Assembly (NCBI GenBank): GCA_011316305.1
Contig: SAUG01000148.1
Location: 58,673 to 122,672, forward strand
Length of the DNA: 64,000 nucleotides
From: Rusavskia elegans
Lineage: Eukaryota; Ascomycota; Lecanoromycetes; Teloschistales; Teloschistaceae
Direction of reading: 5' to 3'
A program made the position numbers and the translations under genes. Below the pieces are notes generated by a model. That model saw nothing but the letters and a program-made list of their open reading frames with translations, searched no databases and was not told the DNA's origin. Numbering within the stretch: position 1 is the stretch's first letter; every line of letters starts with the position of its first letter. Positions 1 to 12,504 of this stretch are shown piece by piece.

Positions 1-3000
1 GCTAGAGCTAGCGGCGCTTATATAGTTCGATTTAAAAGTATCTAAAAGGCTGGACCGAAGAGTATTTATTATATCTAAATAAAAACTAATAAATCAAACT
101 TTCTAAATAGCCGATTTAATTTTAAATATAGTCCAGGCTATATAGAATTATATTCCGTAAAGTTTATAAAGTAGTAGGTAGATATATAGATATCTCTCTA
201 CTTCGTAGGGGTAGAAGGTACTAGGTAGAGATTTCTTACTAATATAGGGGGGCAGGTATTTATAAAGGCGTTATAGGAAGCGCTAGAGGTATTAGAGCTA
301 TTTTCTTAATAAAATATACAGGGTAAAGGTCTTTTTAGGTACTAGAGCTATTACTAGTACTATATCGTAGTTAAGGACTCGGATTTATCGATTCTATATA
401 GACGTACGTCCTAGGGTTCGCCGTTATATAAAAGGCGCGTATAATAACTTTATCTGTAGATCTACTATAATTTTAGCCCTATTTAATTTTATTATCGGTA
501 TTTACCTTTCCGTTATCCATTAAATCGCGGTATCTAGCGAATATTTCTTCTTACTATTTTAAAGTATTATAGAAATAGTTTACTCTAAATTAGAAGGATT
601 TCTACTACCCTTCCTATATTTAATAGAGGTTCTTAAGTACTTACTATAAACTAGATAGTTAAAAATAATTAAGAACCCTAAAAGTATAGCTATATATATA
701 TATCGGTTATTACTTCTAGCTATATTCGTTCCGGTTAGTTTAATAATTCTTTTAAAATTATATTCGTTAATCTATAGTAGAATAGTTTAGATAAAGGAAG
801 GTATATATTTCTAGTATTATACTATAATATAGTAGAATCTATTATAGAAGATATCTCTATATATACTAGTATTTCTAAAGGTTAGTATACTTTCTCTAGA
901 TAGTCTAGTATAGACTAATAAACGATAAAATATAAGTTTAAATAGAAAGATTTTAGTACCCGATATATTTAGAACTTATTAAACTCTATTAATCCTACTC
1001 TAGGAACAGAAATTAGGATCGCCTAGCTAGAATATAAAGAAAGTAAGACAGCGGAAGCTCGATTTATACAAGAAATAGATAAGCTTAAATATATAATATA
1101 GGTATACGAATACGAGCGAAAGATATTCGGGAAAAAGAATTTTAAAGAATTTTAGGAACTATTATTAAAAATTAGCTCTACTAAAAAAAAATATAGTTAG
1201 AATTATTATAGTAGAAGAAACAGGCCTACTTCTCTAAACGAAAACGATAAAATCTTATTATCTTTTTTATTAATAAATACTATTAGGCTTACTACTACTA
1301 GGTATTAATTATAATATAGGCGCCCCCGGGATTAGTAAAAAGATATAATACGCTCTCCTATATTAGAAGTTTAGGTTCTAGTATATAGCCTTAGATAATA
1401 TATTTTATAAAATGTCTAATAATCTAACGTATCTCTATATAGAATTTATAAAAGATTACTTTAAAAAAAAGGTCGATATTCTAAAGGAATTAATAATTAG
1501 CTTACTTAAAAGGAAGATTAATAAAGGAATAGAAGAAAGTAAAAAGTAAAGCCTCGTATATAGGTTTCTAGAATATATAGAAGACTTTTTTAAATTTAAA
1601 GAAAAGGTTAATTTTACCTATATAAATAAAACCCAACTTATATTTAGTAGGTATAAAAAATAAATTATACTCTGCTTTTTAACTATTTAGCTAAGAGATT
1701 ATTCTAGTATATAGAAAGGCCCGGAAGTAATGCTAGTAACAAGCTAGATATTAATAAGCTAGATATTATAAAGAGAATTTAAAACTTCTATATTCGAAAT
1801 ATAGAAGTAGAGAATTATTTAAAGACAGCGGAAAGCTATTTTAAAGAGGTAAGTAGATAGTAAATTTAGATAATCCGGGTAAATTACTAAATAACTTTAT
1901 ATCGCAGATTAATAGAGATAGATATATCGAGGAGGTTTATAGCGAAGTAATATAGGTAGTAAAAGAGTTTATTTAATATATAGAAGGGCGAGTATAGAAT
2001 TTAAAATCTAGATTTATAAAGAAGTAGATCCGCTTAGAAATTATATAATTCCTACGGCAGTTTAAACGATTAATTTCGATCTCTATTCTTTTAAACTGTT
2101 TACCTATCTATTTCTAAAAGAAGCCCTTTACCTTATAACCTTCTTTTATACCTATAAATATTAAAGAACTAATTATAAAGTCTATACTATTCGGATTTCT
2201 GTCTTTATAGATATTATAGGCCTTCCGACTAATAAAGCTAGTTTTTTCTATAAATCTATTAGATTCCAGAAGTAGTAAATATATCGATTATTTATTTAAG
2301 TATAATATATAAGCTTAAAGTACCTTTATAGACTTTACTATACTTAGGTCGTTATCTACTATATTCTTCGACTTCTAATTATTTTAGTTTAGGTCTAGTA
2401 GTTTTCGCCCTATTATATAGTAGAAATACGACAGTAATAAATTATAAAAGACGACCGCTTTATTAATAAAGGTATTTAGCTTCGATAGATATATCTAGAA
2501 CCCGAGCTTTAATTATTAGAATTAAGTCTAATTATAGATTTAAAGGGAGGATAGACCGGGTCTATATAGCGGCTCTAAAAAAGGTTTTTCTCTATATTAA
2601 CCTCTCGAGTATATAGGAGTAGAAAAATAGCCAGAGTTACTACTACCTATATATATTATTCTCTCTTCTCTATTAAAATTTAAACGCCTTTTAAAATCTT
2701 TCTATCTAAGTCGATTATATTTAATTCTAGCAGGTAGCCTAGTTACTTTTATATTATCCGAAGTACGGGTTTACTACTGTACTATATAGAGTCTCGATCT
2801 TCGATAGTAGCTATTTCTAGACTTTTATTTCTAGAAAATTACTACCTAATCTTTATAAAATAGAGGGTTATATATATCTCTAGATACTAGCGGATAATCG
2901 GGGTTTTAATAAATTAGCTCCTGGTTTATATATCGAAGGGTTACTTACGTTTTAATATAACTATATAAGTTAGAAGAAGAAGGTAATAGAACGTCGAACC

Positions 3001-4175
3001 GTATATATTTTATTTAGAATAAACTTAATATAGCCCTATACGTATTATAATATATCGGTTTTAATATTTATTAGGTAGTAGATAGTAGTTTATATAGGGT
3101 ATTAACCGGATAAACTCTAGTAAAGGATATAAGTCTAATTTTAATAGGTTAGGAAGAATTTATAGTATTCGATATTAAGAATAGGACCGTTACAGTAATA
3201 TTATAAATCTACTATAGTTCGAAGACTCGACCTATTTAACTATATAACTATAAATAGGATTTCGTATATTTTATTCATCTCTATAGAATTATTTATCTAC
3301 TATAGTAGTAAGTTAAGAAATATATATATTTTTTGAAGAGCTTATATTAAATAAATCGCTTTTAACTATAAATCTAAATTAGAAGCCTATATTTAATATA
3401 TTATAAATAGTAAGATTCCCTACTATCCGTTTTATACTAATACGAAATTAGTCGTTAATCGAGATACTATTAAATAAAAAGAATTACCGGTTTCCTAAAA
3501 GCCTAGTACCTTATATATTATCTAGAGTTTTATCGGGAATTAGAGTAGAATTCTTTAAAATATTATATAGTAAGAGCGGCGCCGGTAGTAAGCGCTTATT
3601 TAAAGCCTAATAATAATTTATAGTTAGTATTACTATAAGGAATCAGAATAGAATTAAGCTTAGTAGTTAGTTTAGACTATAGCTAGAGTAAAAGGTTTTA
3701 TTAGAAGCTCTAGTTATTTACTAGAGATTAGCGTTCTATATTAACTATATTTAGAGGCAGGTCGGTATCTAGAGACTATCGGATATTTAAGGATACTATA
3801 TATCTTCCGTACTAATAACGATTTAGGCCGGAGTAAAGCTATAGATTAGAATAAAGCTATAGAATAAAAAGAGGTACGGCCTAACTAAAAATATCGGTAG
3901 TAATCTGGCTATATTCTATATAGTTCCGTTTAAAATCGTACTAGTCTATAGAAATAAGGTTTAAGTCTTCCGGACTATCGCTAGGTTAAACTACTAGATA
4001 ATTCTATTAATCGGATAGAGACGCTAACTAACTCTAAATTTACTAAAAGCCTGGTTAATCTATTATTAACCTATAGAAAGCTATAAAGGCTATTAGGCTT
4101 ATAACGAATATAATTCGACTTTAATTTATATAGGTATACGTACACGGAATCTTATAGAGTATATTATCCCCCGAA
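1..4175 (+). pseudogene. RIP-degraded coding-like tract, unrecognised
   Basis: No gene family recognised. Several plus-strand stretches read as protein once TAA/TAG are taken as RIP-altered Gln/Trp codons: about 1,010-1,260 is rich in Lys, Glu and Gln and looks like a coiled coil; about 1,390-1,800 starts with an ATG and is Lys/Leu-rich; about 2,750-3,300 carries Gly, Asp and Pro at gene-like frequency. The frame changes between stretches, so introns or indels are present. CpA and TpG are almost missing throughout. A retroelement or DNA-transposon gene is likely because RIP hits repeats, but I see no reverse-transcriptase or transposase motif. Strand is the better of the two readings rather than proven. 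Confidence 0.35.
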
Positions 4176-4180
4176 GAATT

Positions 4181-4345
4181 AAAAGTCGCGGAATTTATAG
4201 GGCCCTTATTAATAGAAGGCGCTATATACTAAAAGTCGCGGAATTTATAAGGCCTTTATTAACGGAAGGCGCTATATACTAAAAGTCGCGGATCTATAAA
4301 CCCTTTATTAAAAGGAGGCGTTATACTAAACTAAAAGTCGCGGAA
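4181..4345. repeat. Tandem repeat, ~50 bp unit, about 3.3 copies
   Basis: The 10-mer AAAAGTCGCG recurs at 4,181, 4,231, 4,281 and 4,333, giving periods of 50, 50 and 52 bases. Each full unit continues with GGAATTTATA-like sequence, a CCTTTATTAA-like segment and GGCGCTATATACT. Copies differ by a few substitutions and a small indel. It may be a minisatellite inside an untranslated or terminal region of a transposon, since no frame is kept (50 is not divisible by three). Confidence 0.85.
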
Positions 4346-4365
4346 TCTATAGAATACGAGCTAAT

Positions 4366-7300
4366 AGTTAGTTAGATTATTTAAGTTCCCGGCTCTAGAT
4401 ATTTTTCAACTTTTTCTAGGTATATTAGTAGACGAGCGCTATCGCTTTTATAAACTTTAGCTATACTAGATCGTACGTAGAAGAGTAGGATTCTATTATT
4501 AATTTCTATTTAAATAGATTAATAAAGTATTTAATAGTAAGGCGATATATACGCGAGCTATAGCTCGATTAGTTTTTAAGAATTCTTTTCTACTATAGGC
4601 CGGAGCTTTAGATAAACTAGCTCGCTGTTTATAGTTTTAGTACTAGTATCTATTTCTAAGCCCCTTTCCTTAGTTTACTATAAGGACGGGAAAGGGGATA
4701 TATAAGATTTAAGGATACGCGAGATTTAGAATAGGGGAGATATTAAAGGGGAAGGAAGAATAAATCCTGATCTAAGAGACTATATATCCTTATATAATTC
4801 TATCTATATAAAATAACTAGGGTCGGTTACCTTCTTTTATTCTATTCTACTATAGTTTATTTTCTATTTACTATAGAATCTCGTAATTATAGAACTCTAG
4901 ATACCGCCTTTAATATCTATTTCCTAGACTAGCCCTCCTCTATTATATATCTTTAATAGGTTCTCTTATAAATATTTACGTCGGAGGATCGACGGTAACC
5001 TAAACCTGTTTTATAAGACCGTAATAGCGGAGTTATCGTATATTAAGATACTAGAGCTAAGAGTAGATAAAGACGCGGACTAGGTTAATATAATATACCT
5101 AGAAGAGTTATTACTTTAGAGGCTCTAAGTTTAGGACTATTTATAAAGGCTATCTAGCGACTATATATTACTAGTTATAGAGATAGAGTATATACCTACT
5201 ATATTATATATTCCTGCTTATTTATACTAACCTATATAGAAGTTCCTTAGAGCAGTCTTAAAGCTAAAATCTCCTTAAGATTTATATTATTTATATAATC
5301 GAAGTATCTACTAAAGGTAGAATCACTGAAGAATATATAATACCTTCTTATATCGTCGCGGTATCTTCTTCGGGAGACGAAGGCCCAATTCAAAGTCACC
5401 TAATTTTTACACATGGCTGCAGACGGTTTATCTTTACAGTTGATATATCGGCTTTTTTTAGAGAGCCCGTAGATTAGTATCGGCCTTTCTATTATTATAT
5501 TAGTATTTTTAAATCGGATCGACCTAGTATTATAGTATAGGTCGATTCGTCCCTTTTTAGTAATATTAAGTTATACCTTATAACTAAATCTTAGAGATCT
5601 TAGACGGTCGAAGTCGCTAGTACTCGGGAAAGCTAACGATTCCTTTTTTTACCGGCTTAAAGTTCTTACTTTTTTATCTTTTAACGAAGACTTATCCGGG
5701 TTAAAAGAGTTAATATAGGATAGGAAACTAAAAAAATAGTATTCTAGGGACCTAGTATTCTACCGCGATAGGTAATTAAGGAATTATAAAAGTTAGATAA
5801 AGAGTTTAAAAGGACTATAATCTTTCGCGCCGAACCTAGATACCGTTACTAGAAAGGATTCGTATACTAGAAAAAGATAAAAAACTAGTAGAAAAGATTC
5901 TTAGAGTCTATTATTATATTAAATAAAATAAAGGATATTCTAATATAAGAAATCGCCCTCTAGAAATCGCTAGAAAAGTAGGACTATAGTTAATAAACCT
6001 ATAAGACCTATAAATAATATTACCTATTCTATAGTCTACTAGAGACTAGAAAGAATAGTTATATTAGTATAATTGTAGGCGAACTAGGTACTAATATCTA
6101 TACTTTTAATTTTAATACTATAGCTAAAGATGATTTTAATAAGTATTCCTTAATTTTCCGGATTAAAGTAAGGTTCTTTTTTTCGAAGAATTAAATAAAG
6201 TCTTAATAGAATAAGAGCGTAGCGTTCGACTATTTAGTAATAAAACTATCACTCCTTCGATACTAAACGGTATACTAGATAGAAAGATCGATCGATAATT
6301 CTATATAGGACTTGCTACTAAAATAATAACGTAAGAGCTTTTTATATAGCTAATACGCCTAAAATATAAATAAAAAGAGCTCGAAGTAAATCGATAGGAT
6401 AATATTTAGGTACTTAGAACCAGATTTATAGATACTATCGTCGATAAGTAACTTTTTCTAATAGATATTTCCTGCTTTTCAGTAGATTACTAAGATCTTT
6501 ATAAAGCTGTCGAAAATATAGGAAGATTTAGATTCTCTTTATTAAATATTAGATAGAAGATCGAGGCCGTAATATAATAAATAGTAATATATATTTATAT
6601 AAGAATAGAACCTAGCTCGGCCGCGATAAATTTAATCTTAGATTAAGAAGTAACTATAAGACTATAGATATAGAACCTTGCTTAAATAATAGGCTAGAGG
6701 CTAAAGAGTTATATAGCGAGACTAGATCTTCGGAAACTTTATAGGTAACTCGTTTAATTCTAAATAATCTTCTATATAGCGTATCGATTTTAAATCCGCT
6801 AGGGCTAGTAGTTAATTAGTATTAAGGATAGTAATTATCTAACTCGAGGAGCGATTCTCTAAATTAATATTACGCTCCTACTATGTTACTATAATAGATA
6901 GTATACCCTGGTTATAATTTCGTAGCTTTCTATATTTCTATATCCTTAATCTTGTCCGGTATTAGAATTTACTATAAGCGATTAAAAATTAGCCTCTCGA
7001 TAGTATATAATAATAAAGGAGATAACCTATAAAGAATTAAAACTATTAGTCCGTATATTTTATATTACGATTTTAAGCGGAAGCTCTTAGTTAATATAAA
7101 GATATAAGATCTACTCTTTATATTCCTCCTACTACTTAATTAGTACTATAACGTACCTTATTCTATTATATACCCTAGCTAGTAGCTAGTACGTTAATAC
7201 TGCGGGCTAATAAGCGATAAGTAAGAAATCTTTAAAAACGATTAACCTTTTATATAGCCCGCCGCCGAACCGTTTTTTTAGGTCCTTAAAATTAGAAGCA

Positions 7301-7500
7301 AATAATAAGGTATATATATAGCTCGATACTTCGATCTTTATCTTTTAAAAAATAGAAGAATTAGAGATAGCGGATATAGTTTATATATAGAATCAGCGTA
7401 TAGGTATTGTATAGCGTAAGCTAGGAACCCTTTTATAACGCCTAATAATAAGGTTATCTATCTTTTAAAGTTCGACCGTTAGTACGGTACTACTACTAGT
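4366..7500 (+). other. RIP-degraded AT-rich tract, unassigned
   Basis: No recognisable gene. Around 4,980-5,290 the plus strand reads as a Leu/Glu-rich polypeptide when RIP-type stops are read as Gln, with no TGA in frame; this is weak evidence because TGA is itself depleted by RIP. The rest shows the same TpA-rich, CpA/TpG-poor composition without motifs I can name. A 58-base islet at 5,388-5,445 keeps CpA and TpG and is listed separately. Confidence 0.4.
5388..5445. other. Low-RIP islet within degraded tract
   Basis: This short stretch contains several CpA and TpG dinucleotides (for example in CAAAGTCACC, CACATGGCTGCAG and TTACAGTTGA), while hundreds of bases on either side have almost none. 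It is far below the length RIP normally needs. It could be a fragment of single-copy DNA caught between elements, an element junction, or a short late insertion. No reading frame or structure was recognised. Confidence 0.5.
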
Positions 7501-7517
7501 ATTTATTATCTTTAGTA

Positions 7518-7680
7518 GTTCTTTTCCTACCCTGCCCTACCCTGGTTATAGTATATTTTTAATGGTTCTTTTCCTACCCTGCTATACCCTGGTTATAGTA
7601 TATTTTTAGTAGTTCTTTTTCTATCTTACTATATCCTAGTTATAGTATATCCTAGCGGTTCTTTTCTTATTTATTCTAAA
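7518..7680. repeat. Tandem repeat, ~47 bp unit, about 3.5 copies
   Basis: GTTCTTTT recurs at 7,518, 7,565, 7,612 and 7,658 (periods 47, 47, 46). The first two units keep CCTACCCTGC and ACCCTGGTTATAG, while the third has the RIP-type forms TATCTTACTATATCC and TAGTTATAG and the fourth is partial. The first two units therefore look less mutated than the third. No coding frame is kept across units. Confidence 0.85.
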
Positions 7681-7689
7681 GTATTTTTA

Positions 7690-10555
7690 TTTTAGTATTA
7701 TTATTTCTTTCGGCGTTTTTTTATATAATAAGTATATACGCCCTTATATACGATATTATACTCGTTCTATAGCTTTTTATTATCTTTAACCTATCTATCT
7801 ATAACGATTTAACCTACTATATAATAAATATATCTCGTTAGTCCTCTAATATATATAACCGGAAGCGATAACTATAGACTAGTACTCTATACTCCTAAAG
7901 ATCTTCTTATATAATAAACCTAGAAAGGAGTAAGACTATATTTATAAGCTCGAAAAGTATCGCTATTTAGTATCTAACTAGAATAAACCTCTAGATAATA
8001 ATTATAATTACTTAACTTTTATCCCGGATCCCTAGGACCTCCGTATCTACTACTCCTAATATCTATATTATTACCGCCCCTAGTAGCCTGTCCCTACTAC
8101 TTCTACGCTTTTTTTAATCTATCTAAGCCCGTATTACCTCTAAATACGTATTATAAGCTACAGGCTATTACTTTATTCGGTTAAAGACTAACTTCTAAAA
8201 TAAAACCGATATTATATATTAATAACCTAATAAATACTTCGCAGTTTAGGTAAAAGATAGTCTAGTAGTAAACTTTATTATACTAGTAAGATACTTCGAT
8301 CTAGATAGGATTTAATTATATATTATAGTTACTATATACCGCTTTCGTTATAGACTATTATATAATACTTTTATAGCGGATTAATATACTCTTTAAAATA
8401 GTAGGGGGAAAAGATATCCTAAAACTTATATAACGCTAGAAAGTAGATTTAAGTCGGTTATAAATAGCTATACTTTAAATTCCTAATTACTTTAATCCTT
8501 ATTAAATACTAGTATATTCAAACCGTCTATTTAAATTTAGTAGTAATTTTAGACTTTAGCTACTAATTAATATAAGTTTAAACGTATACGATTAATAATT
8601 ATTAATATAACTAATAATTGAAAGAGTATAAAAACGTCTACTAGTTCCGGGAAAAAAGGTTTTAGTAAAGTAAAAGTATATAGTTATTATAATAACGAGT
8701 ATAATACCTATACCTATAAAGAACCAGGTTATATTAAAAAATAAAAAATCTATTAAATTAGAGTATAGTTAATATCTAACTAGGCTATCTATAAGAAATA
8801 CCCTAATTATAAAAATAGGGGTCCGACTATTATTATAGAAGATTTTACCGGAACTAAAACCTAGTTTATTCTAGCTTATCTAACTATACCTTAATACCGC
8901 TAACCTTTATAGTTAGAAAGCTATTATCGCTATATAGAGATTCTTTATAAAAACTATCTCCGGAAGTAAGCTAGTTATATATAAAAATCGATTTTTCGTT
9001 AGATAGATAGCTGTTAATATAAAGCTACCCGAAAATATTTTAAATTACTAATTCGGAAAGAAGCTTATATTATAGATTATACTCCGAATAAACTATAGTT
9101 ATTTTCTAGTAAGGCTGCTAGATCCGGTATATAGTCTTATAAAATACTACTAAGTATTTATTATAAATAATAAAGCCCTTTACCAGGTTTCTAGTCCTAA
9201 AAATAGTAGTTAAAGTATATTCGTTAATAGTATTCCTTTAAGTAAATCCTAAGTTAGTATTCTAGCGCTAGGCGAGATATTATAAATTATATCCCTTATA
9301 AACCGCGTACTTCTAAACCTCGATATCTATTAAAATAACCGGTATCGAGCCGAAAGGTTACTATAGATAATAAGGAAAATACTAGTAATTTTCGGATTCT
9401 ATAAAATATAGTAATTAGTATTTTCTATTTCGACTAATTCTAGTATTAGAATTAAAAAGTAGCTATTAAGGACTAGTACTAACGAATAATTAGACGACGC
9501 CTGCCTAGGAAACGGCGTAAACTTCGACGGTATATAATCTAGCCTCGATTAACCGAAAAATAGACTTCTCTAGTTATATAACTATAGTATCTAGCTATAA
9601 TACTACTAGAGTTAGCTGTCTTTTATTTATTATAATAGTAAAAGTAATTAAATTACTTCGTTCTAGTAAAAATTCGATAACGTCGAATACAGGTTATATC
9701 TAGGAGCTAACGAGGTTATAAGACGTATTAGGATCGAAGAAGGTACTAGAAAGTAGCGTCTTAAGCCTATAAATATTATAACTTAGTATTATATAATATA
9801 GTAACTAACTTTTAATATATTACTCGAATATAAAAATATTAGATAATATTTTTAGCCTTTTCTAGATAGTTATAAAAGAGGGTTTCGGTAAAGGAAGAAT
9901 AGCGGTAGTACCGCTCTCGCTATTTTTCTATAGAAAGAATAAGGTAGTAGCTAGAGCTAGGACTTATTATATACGGATCGAAGGTAGTTAATAATATTCC
10001 TATAAATAGAATAAAGCGTTCTATAATAAAGGAAGGGTATCTTCCGATAGCTTATTAGCTAGGTCCTATTCGGTATCTATACTTTAAATAATAAACTACT
10101 AAAAAATATCGATATAAATAGACTATAATAATTTATAGATTTTACCTTCTTAATTAAATTCTGCGTACTAACCCTAGCTAGGAACCAGAAGCGCAGCCTA
10201 TTAATAGAAGAATTACTTTATCGATTTAGAAATCCTAACCGTAATAGCTTTAGTAGGTATATCCCCTCTTTTTCCCGCCTAGTTTATACTTTACGACGAA
10301 TAGTAAAAACGCGATCTAGGCTATTAGAATTCGGCCTAATATATAAAGGGGATATATACCTATACTAGGCTAAAGATAGCGATATAGTTTCCTTCGTTTT
10401 TTTATTTATATCTAGGAATTATAGATTAATAGATAAATTAAGAATCCTTCGCGAAATAGTAAGGTACGGAAGTACTATATCTATAGGGGATAGAATATTA
10501 TATAACTTTATAGTGTAAATTATATTCTTTAGATAATATTTACTATCGCGATTCC
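7690..10555. other. RIP-degraded tract, unassigned, coding-like on either strand
   Basis: No element recognised. Both strands give long frames free of TGA between about 8,000-8,950 (plus) and 9,480-9,780 (both strands). Because RIP removes TpG, absence of TGA does not discriminate coding strands here. The composition is uniformly RIP-type. It may continue the minus-strand gene that is clearer from 10,560 upward. Confidence 0.35.
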
Positions 10556-10559
10556 CTAT

Positions 10560-12490
10560 TAATCTATAAAATAGACTATGAATTATAATATTTAAATATA
10601 TAAAGTTATTTACCTACCTATAGTTTACTACTAGGAAACGTAGGTATACTGCCGAGCAAGCTATATAAATAATAGTATTTAGCGGGGAATCGGTAACTCT
10701 AGCCGGCTAGGTAGTATAAAGTCTATAAACGTTAACTTCTTTTAAATACCGCGGTAATATTTATAGAATCCGGTAGAAGCAAATTAGCTATAGTATAATT
10801 AATATAAAAAGCTATAATAAGCCTAAGGTTTCTCTAATAAATATAACCGCTAAACGCGCCTACTAAAGCTCGTATTTACTTATATAATAATAGCCTAATA
10901 GAGCCAGTCTTTATATATCTTCTTCGAAGACTCTTTAAATTATAGAGGTCCTATAATACCGGTTACTATATAAAAATACGCTGACCTGGAATAGAATCCT
11001 TATAAATAAATTTAATTCCTACTATATCCTTCCTCTATAGTTTAAGGTTATTTTAAAAAACGCGATTTATAAAATCTATTTTATAGTTATAGCTAGAAGG
11101 GTATCTTTCGACTCTTTAAAAATAATCTATATAACTATAAGGTCGGCCCGCTTATTTATATATAGTATACTGACTATAGACCTTTAAATAGAGTAAAATA
11201 TAGCGCGGTAATAGTCTCTATAGTTTATAAGCAGATCTAAGGCCCCTCTTTAAAGCTACTCTATTAGAACTTCTATACTTTAAATTATAGTTATATTCCT
11301 ATATATAGAGATCGACCTAAATATATCCGTCGAAGAGAATATACTTTTTATCTCCTATTACTTTAGTACTAGTATAAAAGGTACGTAAATCTTTTCTTTA
11401 TTTAACGGTACTAATTTCTAATTAGATAATCCTATTATACTAGAGTCGTCTTACTATAGCTTACCTAATATTTAATACTATTAAATCGGAGTAACTAGAC
11501 TATATAGATTAAATCTAGGAGGAGATACCGACTAGTTAGTTCTAGAAGATACAGTACGAGGTACTTAAGTATTTTCTAAATATTACTAATATAATAGCCT
11601 TCCGGGCTTCTAGGTAATTAAAGAATTTATCTATAAAGTCTCCGTCCTTACTATATAGGCCGAGGATCTTCGCTATAAGAGGGATCGCTTTCTAGGTAAG
11701 AAAAGCTAGAGTCTATAAATATAGCGATAGTCGACCTACTTAAGAATTTATATATTAAGTATCTACTATATATTAATATACGCTATAATATAGTATTAGA
11801 GTATAGTTATATCTTCTATTCTTTCTATTTAGACGAATAGAAGACCTAGAAGCGTTCGTTTATTTACCCTTTATATAGAATCCCGAATAACGGAGGCTAG
11901 CCTATATACCTAGTAAATCCTTAGATTTAGACTTTTAAAATTTATATAGAGCTTAAATACTCTAGCTAGATACCGGTTAGAATATCTATTAAAAGATATA
12001 ATAGTTAATAATTTACGGTATTTCTCGCTTCTAGAATCTAAATAGTATCGTAAAATTCGTCTTCGATATAAAAGTAGGTAAGAAGTACTATATAGTATTT
12101 TCTTAAATCTTATTTATAACCGACTTATCTATATCTCTGCTATATAAAATATATATATTCTTATCTTATTTTATAGCGCTATAGTCTTCCTATCTAATTA
12201 AAGCTTATTATCTGCTATACGTATATATTATATAAATATCCGATACTACCGTAAGATCTATACGATTCGGATATCTTTCGGCTAATAGAGCAGTACGATA
12301 GATTACTATAGATAGAATAAAATAGTCGAACGGATACGGGCTCGTAGTTATAATGAAATCTTAGTTCCGGGACGAATAAGCGTAATTATAGTTAAATAAA
12401 GCAGCGGAATATTTAAAAATTATACTTAACTCGATTAGGACGTACTAAACCCGAAGAGATCTATATTTAACTAGAAGCCGTAAAGATCGA
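10560..12490 (-). pseudogene. Long RIP-disrupted reading frame, unrecognised (likely transposon gene)
   Basis: On the minus strand a frame can be followed from about 12,300 down to about 10,560 with interruptions that are TAA/TAG at positions expected for Gln codons. The implied protein has balanced composition: Arg/Lys-rich segments, Asp-Gly and Pro-Gly turns, and a segment near 10,990-11,010 reading I-P-G-Q-R-I-F-I-Q. This is more protein-like than the opposite strand. I do not recognise the family and found no DDE, helicase or reverse-transcriptase motif. The upper end abuts Copia gag copy 1 at about 12,505, so one element probably inserted into or truncated the other. Function is not assigned. 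Confidence 0.4.
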
Positions 12491-12504
12491 AAATTTAACC
12501 AAGA

